A stretch of 7,705 bases of DNA from Candidatus Omnitrophota bacterium. GTDB lineage: Bacteria > Omnitrophota > Gorgyraeia > Gorgyraeales > Gorgyraeaceae. The first letter of the stretch is position 1, and every line of letters starts with the position of its first letter. This document shows, piece after piece, positions 1-5,676 of this stretch. The notes beneath the pieces were generated by a model. The model worked only from the letters and a program-made list of their open reading frames with translations. It ran no database searches and was not told where the DNA came from. The position numbers and the translations under genes were made by a program. The DNA is taken from NCBI GenBank assembly GCA_018817035.1, contig JAHIUV010000061.1, positions 1 to 7,705 on the forward strand, written 5' to 3'.

Positions 1-126
1 TATGTAACCCACGACCTGGGGAATGCGCAGCTTTTGGAACAGGCGCCCGCCCACGGTGCCTCCGAATAACGCAAGGCCCAGAAGGAATAAAACATTAAAA
101 TGGTGCATCAGGATATTAGTAAACAT
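1..126 (-). CDS. Cation/proton antiporter (CPA/KefB-like), N-terminal fragment
   Basis: Only the first 42 codons are present; the gene continues past the left edge. The start is the ATG at 124-126. Translation gives a hydrophobic helix (about residues 9-21, NVLFLLGLALFGG) followed by TVGGRLFQKLRIPQVVGYI. This layout, a first membrane helix, then GG-x-x-G-x-[LI]-x-x-x-[LI]-[RK]-[IL]-P-x-[VI]-[VL]-G-[YE], is typical of the N-terminus of monovalent cation:proton antiporters of the CPA1/CPA2 families (Na+/H+ exchangers, KefB/KefC-like), which act in the inner membrane. With so little sequence the subfamily and the ion cannot be told. An AAGGGG Shine-Dalgarno-like sequence lies about 11 nt upstream but sits inside the right arm of the hairpin at 138-184, so translation or transcription of this gene may be tied to that structure. 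The gene is on the same strand as hflC and starts 67 bp beyond the hflC stop. Confidence 0.65.
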   Translation of the reverse strand, partial: MFTNILMHHFNVLFLLGLALFGGTVGGRLFQKLRIPQVVGYI

Positions 127-137
127 AAAAAATTAAA

Positions 138-184
138 CCCCTTAACTTTACACTTTTGCAATGTAATTGTGTAAAGTTAAGGGG
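138..184 (-). terminator. Perfect 16-bp hairpin after hflC, likely intrinsic terminator
   Basis: The arms at 138-153 and 169-184 are perfectly complementary over 16 bp (CCCCTTAACTTTACAC and its complement), with a 15-nt loop. The hairpin begins 9 nt after the hflC stop. Read on the minus strand it is followed by a T-rich run, TTTAATTTTTT, as expected for a Rho-independent terminator of hflKC. It is also odd: the last bases of the descending arm (AAGGGG) are the only ribosome-binding-like sequence for the antiporter gene starting at 126, and the arms contain a promoter-like pair (TTTACA at 170-175, 17-bp spacer, TGTAAA at 147-152). A terminator, an SD-masking hairpin and a dyad operator are all compatible with the bases; terminator is the best single reading. 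Confidence 0.7.
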
Positions 185-193
185 GTATGAGGG

Positions 194-1141
194 TTATTTC
201 GTTGTATTAAAATACTCCAGGTATTCGTTCTCGGGGCTAAAGATCACAGTAGTGTCCTGGTCTATCGTGTTTTTGTAAGTCTCCAGGGTCTTAAGGAACG
301 AATAAAATTCAGGGTCCTTATTATACGCGTCAGCATAGATAGACGTAGCCTCAGCGTCTCCTTCACCCTGTATCTCCAGGGCTGTCTTGTATGCCTCTGA
401 ACGTATCTGCTGTAATTCTTTGGCCACCTGTCCTTCTATTTCTCTTTTTTTACCCTGGCCTTCGGAAAGATATCTCTCAGCAGCCCTTTTTCGTTCAGAT
501 ACCATCCTCTCGTATACTTTATCGCGAACCTCTTGTACGTAATTTATCCTCTTTATCCTTACGTCAATGAGTTTGATCCCATATTGGGGGATTATCTCCC
601 GTGCCTGCTTAAGTATACCTCTGGTTATAGCATCCCTGCCTACGGAGATCGTCTCAAGAGCGTCGTCAGATGCCTTTATCTCGTCGATCTCCCTGAGGGC
701 GCTGGATTCAATTATCCTGTTTGAATCACGGACTATTTCCACCAGATTATGGTTGGTCAAATAATCTCTCGTGGCTGAATCAACTATATCGTCGAGCCTG
801 GCATGCGCGCCCATCTCATTGGTCACCGACTGCATGAACTTAAGCGCGTCAGATATCTTCCATCTTGCCGTAGTATCGACCCATATATATCTTTTATCTT
901 TTGTGGGGATCTGATTCGGGTTGCCATCCCACTGGAGGACTCTTCTGTCAAAATAATTCGCCTGCTGCACGAACGGCATTTTGAAATGCAATCCTGCTTC
1001 CGTAATAGGGTCTCCTATAGGCTTACCAAACTGCGTGATAACTACCTGCTGAGTCTCATCCACTATATAAAGCGCACCGCTTCCGAAAAGTATCATAGAT
1101 AAGACTACTATTCCTATTAAAATACCGACGACTGTCCTCAT
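194..1141 (-). CDS. hflC: HflC, SPFH/band 7 subunit of the FtsH-modulating HflKC complex
   Basis: This 315-residue protein is close to the usual HflC length (about 330). HflC pairs with HflK in a large inner-membrane assembly that surrounds and modulates the FtsH protease; most of the protein faces the periplasm. Visible features are an N-terminal signal-anchor helix (about residues 4-26), then YIVDETQQVVITQFGKPIG, the usual opening of the SPFH domain, then the band 7 fold to about residue 205. A charged helical segment follows (about 205-260, ERKRAAERYLSEGQGKK onwards), with the HflC signature GEGDAEA (259-265) and ADAYNKDPEFYSFLKTLE (270-287). The start is the ATG at 1139-1141, with GGAGGT 5 nt upstream. 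It overlaps the hflK stop by 4 bp (ATGA), implying translational coupling and one mRNA. No residue looks missing. FtsH is not in the window. Confidence 0.95.
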   Translation of the reverse strand: MRTVVGILIGIVVLSMILFGSGALYIVDETQQVVITQFGKPIGDPITEAGLHFKMPFVQQANYFDRRVLQWDGNPNQIPTKDKRYIWVDTTARWKISDALKFMQSVTNEMGAHARLDDIVDSATRDYLTNHNLVEIVRDSNRIIESSALREIDEIKASDDALETISVGRDAITRGILKQAREIIPQYGIKLIDVRIKRINYVQEVRDKVYERMVSERKRAAERYLSEGQGKKREIEGQVAKELQQIRSEAYKTALEIQGEGDAEATSIYADAYNKDPEFYSFLKTLETYKNTIDQDTTVIFSPENEYLEYFNTTK

Positions 1142-2148
1142 TTCGCACCTCCGTCCTGGTTCAACTTAAGGAGGGGCAAAATATTGTTAGAGGAAGCGTC
1201 GATTATATATTTTTGTCCGACGTTCGGCAATATTTCATTCATTGCCTCCAGGTATAATCTCTTGCGCGTGACCTCTTTTGATTCCCTATACGCGTTCCAC
1301 GTAGCTGTAAATTTCGCGGCGTCCCCTTTCGCGACGTTCACTCTCTCCAAGGAATAACCTTCCGCCTCCTTGATCGTCTTTTCAGCCTGGCCTTTTGCCG
1401 CGGGAATAGCCTTATTATAGGCCTCCCATGCCTGGTTTATCATTTTCTCTTTCTCCTGCTTGGCATTATTTACCTTATTAAAAGAAGGCTTTACCTCATC
1501 CGGAGGATTTACATCCTGCAATTTTACCGTCACTATCTGGATGCCGCTTTCGTAAGAATCAAGCACTTCTTGTAATTTATCCTGGACCGTTTGGTTTATC
1601 TCCACTCTCTGCGTGGTCAAGACCTCGCTGACAGAATTATCCCCGACAAGCTGCCTCATGACCGCTTCGGAGATACTGCGTATAGTCTCGCGCGGGTCTC
1701 TTATATTAAACAATAGCTTCACCGGATCCTTTACCTTAAACTGGACGATCCATTCCACTACGAGTACATTCAGGTCCCCGGTCAACATAAGTGACTCGTC
1801 AAAGTAATCCCTGGAAGAATACTGGCTTTTTATACCGGCTTGGAGCGTCTTAAACCCAAACTCTTCCTTGAATATATACCGCACCTTTACGTTATCCGCT
1901 TTTTCTACACCCATAGGGATCTTAAAATGAAGCCCGGGGTTCGTGGTGCGTATATATTTCCCAAAACGTCTTATGACACCTACTTCGTCAGGGCCTACTG
2001 AATAAAGCCCTGAGAAGATAAATATTAAAACAAGAAGCCCTCCTACCGCGGGAAAAATATATTTTTTAATGTCAGGTATCCCTGAACCGCCCCCTCCTGC
2101 CGCAGACTTAACTCTTCCCAATAACTCATCAGGCGTGTTAAAATCCAT
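1138..2148 (-). CDS. hflK: HflK, SPFH/band 7 subunit of the FtsH-modulating HflKC complex
   Basis: HflK is the partner of HflC in the membrane complex that modulates FtsH proteolysis. The chosen start is the ATG at 2146-2148 (MDFNTPDELL), preceded by a strong AGGAGGT at 2153-2159. The reading frame stays open upstream to a TTG at 2205, but that TTG has no ribosome-binding site and lies in the predicted promoter. The product is 336 residues, shorter than E. coli HflK (about 420) because the N-terminal region is brief. It has a Gly-rich stretch (18-23, GGGGSG), a membrane helix (about 30-49), GPDEVGVIRRFGKYIRT opening the SPFH domain (52-68) and PGLHFKIP (71-78). VTVKLQDVNPPDEVKPSFNKV (206-226) is the usual HflK stretch at the end of the band 7 domain. 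A long helical region follows (about 227-295), typical of SPFH assembly. It is the first gene of the hflK-hflC operon, with a promoter predicted at 2177-2205. Confidence 0.95.
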   Translation of the reverse strand: MDFNTPDELLGRVKSAAGGGGSGIPDIKKYIFPAVGGLLVLIFIFSGLYSVGPDEVGVIRRFGKYIRTTNPGLHFKIPMGVEKADNVKVRYIFKEEFGFKTLQAGIKSQYSSRDYFDESLMLTGDLNVLVVEWIVQFKVKDPVKLLFNIRDPRETIRSISEAVMRQLVGDNSVSEVLTTQRVEINQTVQDKLQEVLDSYESGIQIVTVKLQDVNPPDEVKPSFNKVNNAKQEKEKMINQAWEAYNKAIPAAKGQAEKTIKEAEGYSLERVNVAKGDAAKFTATWNAYRESKEVTRKRLYLEAMNEILPNVGQKYIIDASSNNILPLLKLNQDGGAK

Positions 2149-2152
2149 AATT

Positions 2153-2159
2153 ACCTCCT
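2153..2159 (-). promoter_or_regulatory. Strong Shine-Dalgarno that fixes the hflK start
   Basis: On the minus strand AGGAGGT lies 4 nt before the ATG at 2146-2148. It is the best ribosome-binding site near this gene and is the reason for preferring MDFNTP over the upstream TTG in the same frame. Confidence 0.85.
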
Positions 2160-2176
2160 CTTTCTCTGTTCGCAGC

Positions 2177-2205
2177 ATTCTACTACTAAAGCTTCCTTTA
2201 AGCAA
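2177..2205 (-). promoter_or_regulatory. Predicted sigma-70-type promoter of hflK-hflC
   Basis: On the minus strand the -35 candidate is TTGCTT (2200-2205) and the -10 is TAGAAT (2177-2182, 5 of 6 to consensus), with an exact 17-bp spacer. Transcription would begin near 2170, leaving a short leader that ends in the strong Shine-Dalgarno. The spacer holds a short inverted repeat (TAAAG-CTTC-CTTTA, 2187-2200) that could be an operator but is too short to call. The -35 box is only 6 bp from the end of the repeat element at 2212-2465. Confidence 0.55.
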
Positions 2206-2263
2206 TGGTTAATGTTCGAGGATATCATAATAAACTCTGCTGACTTTATATCTTCTCGACTTC

Positions 2264-2281
2264 GTCCCGATACTTCGGGAC
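2264..2281. repeat. 7-bp stem hairpin inside the repeat element
   Basis: GTCCCGA (2264-2270) and TCGGGAC (2275-2281) pair perfectly around a TACT loop. It is the first of several compact palindromes in the core of the 2212-2465 element. Similar GTCCCGA-TACT-TCGGGAC sequences are familiar as intergenic palindromes in various bacterial genomes (from memory). Confidence 0.7.
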
Positions 2282-2282
2282 T

Positions 2283-2311
2283 CCGCTCGAAGAATATTGT
2301 TCTTCGAGCGG
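2283..2311. repeat. 12-bp perfect hairpin inside the repeat element
   Basis: CCGCTCGAAGAA (2283-2294) and its exact complement (2300-2311) enclose a 5-nt loop, TATTG. It is the strongest hairpin of the element core and starts 1 bp after the preceding hairpin. No T-run follows on either strand, so it is not a canonical terminator. The unit AATATTGTTC at its centre recurs 41 bp downstream (2334-2343), again followed by CGAGCG. Confidence 0.75.
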
Positions 2312-2339
2312 CTCAGGACTTTGCTTGGGGCTTAATATT

Positions 2340-2370
2340 GTTCGAGCGAACCCTTCGACTACGCTCAGGG
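2340..2370. repeat. Two adjoining short palindromes of the element core
   Basis: GTTCG-AG-CGAAC (2340-2351) abuts CCCTTCGAC...GCTCAGGG (2351-2370), an imperfect palindrome with CCCT/AGGG ends. The second matches, from memory, a motif seen repeatedly in intergenic DNA of unrelated bacteria. GAGCG at 2344-2348 can alternatively pair with CGCTC at 2362-2366. Confidence 0.55.
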
Positions 2371-2440
2371 TAAACTCCGTGAGTCGAGAACAGCAATAAA
2401 AACTCAGTCATACAAAAGTCAGCAAACTATTTTACGCTAT

Positions 2441-2465
2441 CTGTTCGAGGCTAAGCCTCGAACAT
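2441..2465 (+). repeat. 23-bp perfect palindrome, right end of the repeat element
   Basis: The half-site TGTTCGAGGCT (2442-2452), one central A (2453) and the exact complement of the half-site (2454-2464) form a perfect palindrome, giving a 10-bp stem with a TAA loop if single-stranded. The 25 bases 2441-2465 recur exactly, in inverted orientation, at 7671-7695. The palindrome begins 26 bp after the ornithine decarboxylase stop. Read on the minus strand it lacks a following T-run, so it is a poor intrinsic terminator for the polyamine operon, although some other termination role is possible. Confidence 0.85.
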
Positions 2466-2490
2466 CTGCAGGCTATAAGGTTTTTTAGTT

Positions 2491-3657
2491 TTAAACCAGG
2501 ATGATCTTTGCCGGCGGGAAACCGTTAAAGTTAGGCACAGCGCTGGCGCATGAATAGGCGCCTATGTTTTTTACGTATACTACGTCGCCAACATAGAGTT
2601 CAGGCACTTCCTCGTTCATTGAAAGAGTATCAAGAGAATCGCAGGTTGGGCCAGCTATCGCGCTTAAAAATTTCTGACCGCGCCTGAGAGTCTTAAACTC
2701 ATATTTACAATGGTCAAACACCATTCCTGAAAAATCAGCGTATATACCGTCATTTATATAATAATAATTCTTATTGTCCCTAAAAGTCCTTCCTATTACC
2801 TGCGTAACCAGGATCCCTGCCGGGCCCACGAGAAATCTCCCGGGTTCAGCTATAAATTTTACGTTCCTGGGGAAAAGTTCCTTGATCTGTTTTCTGATAT
2901 GGCTGGCCATCCTTTCAAAGTTTATCCCTAATTCATTGTCAAAATGCTGGATAGGAAATCCTCCGCCTATATCTATGACCTTTAACCGAAGTCCGTTCTC
3001 TTTAGCTTCGTTGAATATACCGGCTGATATCTCAAGGGCCTGTATATAATTTTCCACGTTCCTTGATTGGGAACCTACATGAAAACTAATGCCTGCAGGA
3101 ATTAACCCCAAGGTTTTTGCCTTACGCAAAAGTAAAAATGCCTGATCAGGGTCTGCCCCGAATTTACGCGACAGCTCTACTACACTTCCTTCATTTGTTA
3201 CCTTTATACGGACGAGCACTTTAGCTTTCGGGCAATGCTTGGCAAGCTTATAAAGTTCAGGCTCACTGTCAAATGTCATAAACTTTACGCGGCGCTTCCT
3301 GGCTGTTGCGATATCCGCCTCTGACTTTATTGTATTGGCAAAAATTATTTTGGACGGTGAAGCGCCCAGGCGCAGGACTTGCTTCATTTCATTGGCGCTC
3401 GCCACATCAAAACAGGCTCCAAGTTTTATAAATGTCTTGATGATAGCGGGATGAGGGTTAGCTTTTATCGCGTAGTAAGGAGTTACCTCAGGCAAACATT
3501 TCCTGAACCGGTTATACTGTTTCTCAAGCACGCAGCGCCTTATTATCATAAGAGGCGAACCGTGTTTTTTGAGCATTGCCCTTATGAGATTTTCGATACC
3601 GCTTATATCATTCTTAAGTTTTTGCGACTTCAGGACTAGCTGCGCTATTTGCTTCAT
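2491..3657 (-). CDS. Fold-III PLP-dependent ornithine decarboxylase (putrescine synthesis)
   Basis: The predicted enzyme decarboxylates L-ornithine to putrescine in the cytoplasm using PLP. The 388 residues follow the eukaryote-like ODC/alanine-racemase-fold family from end to end. PYYAIKAN (60-67) carries the PLP lysine K65; SFHVGSQS (191-198) carries H193; GGGFP (231-235) and EPGRF (271-275) bind the PLP phosphate and ring. VFDH (313-316) has D315 at the site of the substrate-binding Asp of Trypanosoma ODC. GPTCDSLD (336-343) has the catalytic Cys (C339) and Asp, and GAYS...FNGF (366-380) closes the site. The Asp and the C-terminal FNGF favour ornithine over diaminopimelate, though some lysine activity is possible. 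The start at 3657 overlaps the upstream synthase by 44 bp behind a weak GAAAGG; the ATG at 3576 is an alternative but would leave an N-terminus shorter than that of known ODCs. It is the second gene of the operon and feeds homospermidine synthase. Confidence 0.88.
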   Translation of the reverse strand: MKQIAQLVLKSQKLKNDISGIENLIRAMLKKHGSPLMIIRRCVLEKQYNRFRKCLPEVTPYYAIKANPHPAIIKTFIKLGACFDVASANEMKQVLRLGASPSKIIFANTIKSEADIATARKRRVKFMTFDSEPELYKLAKHCPKAKVLVRIKVTNEGSVVELSRKFGADPDQAFLLLRKAKTLGLIPAGISFHVGSQSRNVENYIQALEISAGIFNEAKENGLRLKVIDIGGGFPIQHFDNELGINFERMASHIRKQIKELFPRNVKFIAEPGRFLVGPAGILVTQVIGRTFRDNKNYYYINDGIYADFSGMVFDHCKYEFKTLRRGQKFLSAIAGPTCDSLDTLSMNEEVPELYVGDVVYVKNIGAYSCASAVPNFNGFPPAKIILV

Positions 3658-5122
3658 ACGCGTTTAACCTTTCTTTGCGATCTACCAGGAATGTCGTAAA
3701 CTGCCAGACATCTTCGTCTTTAGGCTTGATAACATCGAATTTAGTGAATTTAGTATTGAAATTCTTGAGAGGGGTCCAGTCAACGGCCTTTGAGACAAAA
3801 GGTTTTATATAAGGCATGGCGACTTTCAAAATCTCCTCATGATCAAGATCATCCGGAAATAAGAAGCCCCTGTTAGGATTTTTTATCATCCATATGGCTG
3901 CCGACACTACGGAAATAGCGACCTGAAGCGTGGTTGCCTGCTGATGAGGGACCAGCCTGCGCGCCTCATGTATGTCCAGGATGCTTCCGCACCACCATGA
4001 TTTAAAATCATGGCCCATGAGAAGGACGCCTAACTCATCCCTGCCGTCTATGATCTCATCACTCATTATCCTTTGTTTTTCCTGAAGCTGGAACTGCCTC
4101 ATTTCCAGTTCATGCAGGGAATTTATCGCGGCATCGCTTGGACAATACGCGTAATGCACAGTGGGCCTATAAACAGCTTTATTATCCTCCCATACCGTAA
4201 GCCTGTCGGAAATACTGAACGCTTCCCCGTGACGGATCACCATTCCGGTAATCTCTCCGCACGGCACCCATGACCTTACCCATGTCCTCATGCCTATGGA
4301 ACCAAGGCAGATCTGATTTTTAGGGCCTGTCTTGTGAAAAAACGCATTTTTTGGTATAAGGTGCTCGTGCGTTCCCCAACCCATCTCAGCCGGGGCGACA
4401 CCTTCCTCAAAAAAACCCTCGATACTCCAGGTATTTACAAATTCATTTACCTGTTTTGGCTTGTCCGTTATCTGGGTATCACGTTCGCTTATGTGTATGG
4501 TTTTAACTCCCGTGATCTGCGCTAATTTAGCGAAATTTTTATCCCGCAGGGCATTTTCAAGAATAGCTTTTCTGGGATCTCCGGGTTTTTCTTTTAAAAT
4601 CTTCTCCGCTATTTCTATAAGAGCGTATTTTGTAAAATGAGAGACCAGTCCGGGATTCGCGCCATGATCCACAATGGTCGTAATAGGGTCCTTATCGTTC
4701 CATTTTTCCAGAGTCTCGCGTATTACCATGTGCCTGGAATATAACGTGTATTTTGTCGGATCGTTCCGCTCGACATCTTTATAAGGATCCCATTCCTCCA
4801 CGGATGTATTCGCGTACAATACCTTATTGTCCCTGCACCATCTTACTACGGAGAGGCAATCGATATTCCATGCCAGGTCGATTATCATATCTCCTGGGCC
4901 TACATATTTTGCCAAGAGCTTGGTATAATTTTCAGGTGTTACCCTGTCAATGACATATTTCGCTCCTTTATCCAACGAGTCCTTGACGCGGGCGCGGTTA
5001 TCGACAAAATCCATTATAGTGACTTTATCCGCCGGCATTTCAATAAGATTTAGCACCAAAGGTATAGCGCACTGAGAAACACTGCCGCATCCTAAGATCA
5101 ATATTTTTCCGCCAAATTTCAT
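3614..5122 (-). CDS. hss: Homospermidine synthase
   Basis: This is a bacterial NAD-dependent homospermidine synthase, which joins two putrescines (or takes an aminobutyl group from spermidine) to form sym-homospermidine with release of an amine. The 502-residue protein has a saccharopine-dehydrogenase-like Rossmann fold: ILILGCGSVSQCAIPL (7-22) contains the dinucleotide loop G-x-G-x-x-x-Q. Family stretches are IIDLAWNIDCLSVVRWC (80-96), YANTSVEEWDP (103-113), VDHGANPGLVSHF (151-163) and NTWSIEGFFEEG (230-241), where W232 is a plausible counterpart of the active-site Trp known in this family (inferred). AEMGWGTHEH (245-254) follows. It is slightly longer than the usual 470-480 residues, mainly at the C-terminus. 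The ATG at 5120-5122 has GGGGGAT 5 nt upstream. It is the first gene of a two-gene operon with ornithine decarboxylase, which supports putrescine as substrate. The promoter is predicted at 5181-5207. Saccharopine dehydrogenase is a likely automatic misannotation. Confidence 0.9.
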   Translation of the reverse strand: MKFGGKILILGCGSVSQCAIPLVLNLIEMPADKVTIMDFVDNRARVKDSLDKGAKYVIDRVTPENYTKLLAKYVGPGDMIIDLAWNIDCLSVVRWCRDNKVLYANTSVEEWDPYKDVERNDPTKYTLYSRHMVIRETLEKWNDKDPITTIVDHGANPGLVSHFTKYALIEIAEKILKEKPGDPRKAILENALRDKNFAKLAQITGVKTIHISERDTQITDKPKQVNEFVNTWSIEGFFEEGVAPAEMGWGTHEHLIPKNAFFHKTGPKNQICLGSIGMRTWVRSWVPCGEITGMVIRHGEAFSISDRLTVWEDNKAVYRPTVHYAYCPSDAAINSLHELEMRQFQLQEKQRIMSDEIIDGRDELGVLLMGHDFKSWWCGSILDIHEARRLVPHQQATTLQVAISVVSAAIWMIKNPNRGFLFPDDLDHEEILKVAMPYIKPFVSKAVDWTPLKNFNTKFTKFDVIKPKDEDVWQFTTFLVDRKERLNAYEANSAASPEVAKT

Positions 5123-5180
5123 GATACATCCCCCTTCACTGTTTTTTATTTTTATAAAAATTATTTTAAAATCTAAACTC

Positions 5181-5207
5181 AGTATAACATACTTTTTTAT
5201 TTTTCAA
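5181..5207 (-). promoter_or_regulatory. Predicted promoter of the homospermidine operon
   Basis: On the minus strand TATACT (5181-5186, 5 of 6 to the -10 consensus) is preceded by TTGAAA (5202-5207) with a short 15-bp spacer, or by TTTGAA with 16 bp. Long A and T runs on the upstream side could act as an UP element. The leader to the synthase ATG would be about 50 nt and is very AT-rich. The -10 is convincing, the -35 less so. Confidence 0.5.
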
Positions 5208-5224
5208 AAAGAAAAAAATAATTA

Positions 5225-5253
5225 TTGTAAAAAAATATATTAGGGACTATGCT
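5225..5253 (+). promoter_or_regulatory. Predicted promoter of the PilZ gene
   Basis: TTGTAA (5225-5230) and TATGCT (5248-5253) are separated by exactly 17 bp, each matching consensus at 4 of 6 positions. Transcription would start near 5260 and the Shine-Dalgarno GGGAGGT follows at 5276-5282. It is divergent from the polyamine operon promoter, and the two -35 regions lie only about 17 bp apart. Confidence 0.4.
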
Positions 5254-5287
5254 ATATGTTAAGGGAATTAAACGCGGGAGGTAAAAA

Positions 5288-5674
5288 ATGATGGACAATC
5301 AAAGCAATAAAAGGAAGTTTTTAAGGGTAGCCTACGATAAAGCCCTGACTTACGAAGTGATCGATTCTTCCAAAGAAAAAATAGCTTCTAATATAATTAC
5401 CGCCATATCGAAAAACCTCAGCGCGAGCGGAATATTGTTCATTACCAACGTGACTAAAGTCCCGGAAATAACAAGTGTCCTCGCGTTGGATCTCGACTAT
5501 AGCACGGCAAACGTGTGCCGGGAAATAGAGGAACAAGCCCTGGTATTAAATGATAAGATCATAGGAAAAGTCGTAAGGATAGAAGATAACGAAGATAATA
5601 CATGCGGTGTCGGAGTGGCGTTCATCAAAAAATCCGATCCGCTTACCAAAGATATAAAAGACCTGCTGAAATAA
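5288..5674 (+). CDS. PilZ-domain c-di-GMP-binding protein
   Basis: This 128-residue protein consists of essentially one PilZ domain. Both c-di-GMP-binding motifs are present: R-x-x-x-R as RKFLR (9-13) near the N-terminus and [DN]-x-S-x-x-G as NLSASG (43-48), with the normal spacing of about 30 residues. The C-terminal part ends in the usual strand, CGVGVAFIK (106-114). There is no membrane helix and no second domain, so it is a stand-alone cytoplasmic receptor that would act on an unknown partner, for example motility, exopolysaccharide or enzyme control. The start is the first of two adjacent ATGs (5288 and 5291), with GGGAGGT at 5276-5282; the second ATG is possible. It is the only plus-strand gene here, divergent from the homospermidine operon and convergent with pckG, whose stop is 2 bp away. 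The target cannot be read from the sequence. Confidence 0.88.
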   Translation: MMDNQSNKRKFLRVAYDKALTYEVIDSSKEKIASNIITAISKNLSASGILFITNVTKVPEITSVLALDLDYSTANVCREIEEQALVLNDKIIGKVVRIEDNEDNTCGVGVAFIKKSDPLTKDIKDLLK

Positions 5675-5676
5675 CT

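Larger units (their letters stand above)
2212..2465. mobile_element. MITE/REP-like element with imperfect terminal inverted repeats, no ORF
   Basis: This 254-bp segment fills most of the gene-free gap at 2149-2490. Three pairs of inverted repeats nest in order: ATGTTCGAGG (2212-2221) with its complement at 2456-2465; TGCTGACTTT (2238-2247) with its complement at 2415-2424; TTCTCGAC (2253-2260) with its complement at 2383-2390. Between the outer two pairs the 16-17 nt also align (about 11 of 17 identical) once a 15-nt block in the right arm is set aside, so the arms look homologous: about 36 bp on the left and 51 bp on the right. The interior is a string of small palindromes. No open frame makes sense, so it would be non-autonomous if mobile. 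I see no clear target-site duplication. A REP/BIME-type intergenic repeat cluster is the main alternative to a MITE. Confidence 0.5.

Noticed and set aside
803..1102. 99-codon plus-strand frame opposite hflC, and similar short frames elsewhere
   Set aside because: These are antisense to confident genes, lack family motifs, and are best explained as shadows.
2149..2205. TTG start extending hflK by 19 residues
   Set aside because: The TTG is part of the predicted -35 box and has no SD, whereas the internal ATG has AGGAGGT at ideal spacing.
2442..2464. tRNA T-arm, because GTTCGAGGC resembles the T-loop/B-box consensus
   Set aside because: The motif is a perfect palindrome without acceptor, D or anticodon arms nearby, and it occurs twice in this form.
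2442..2464. LexA/SOS box, because GTTCG and CGAAC are present
   Set aside because: The Gram-positive SOS box has CGAAC before GTTCG with a 4-base spacer; here the order is reversed and the spacing is wrong.
2212..2465. CRISPR array
   Set aside because: There are no regularly spaced identical repeats with unique spacers; the repeats are inverted and irregular.
2441..2490. Intrinsic terminator for the polyamine operon
   Set aside because: The palindrome forms a strong stem but no T-run follows on the minus strand; the T-run at 2480-2486 is on the wrong side.
2491..3657. Diaminopimelate decarboxylase (lysA)
   Set aside because: The FDH aspartate, GPTCDSLD and GAYS...FNGF patterns fit ornithine decarboxylase, and the operon partner uses putrescine.
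3614..5122. Saccharopine dehydrogenase
   Set aside because: Only the Rossmann fold is shared; the family stretches throughout and the ODC partner match homospermidine synthase.
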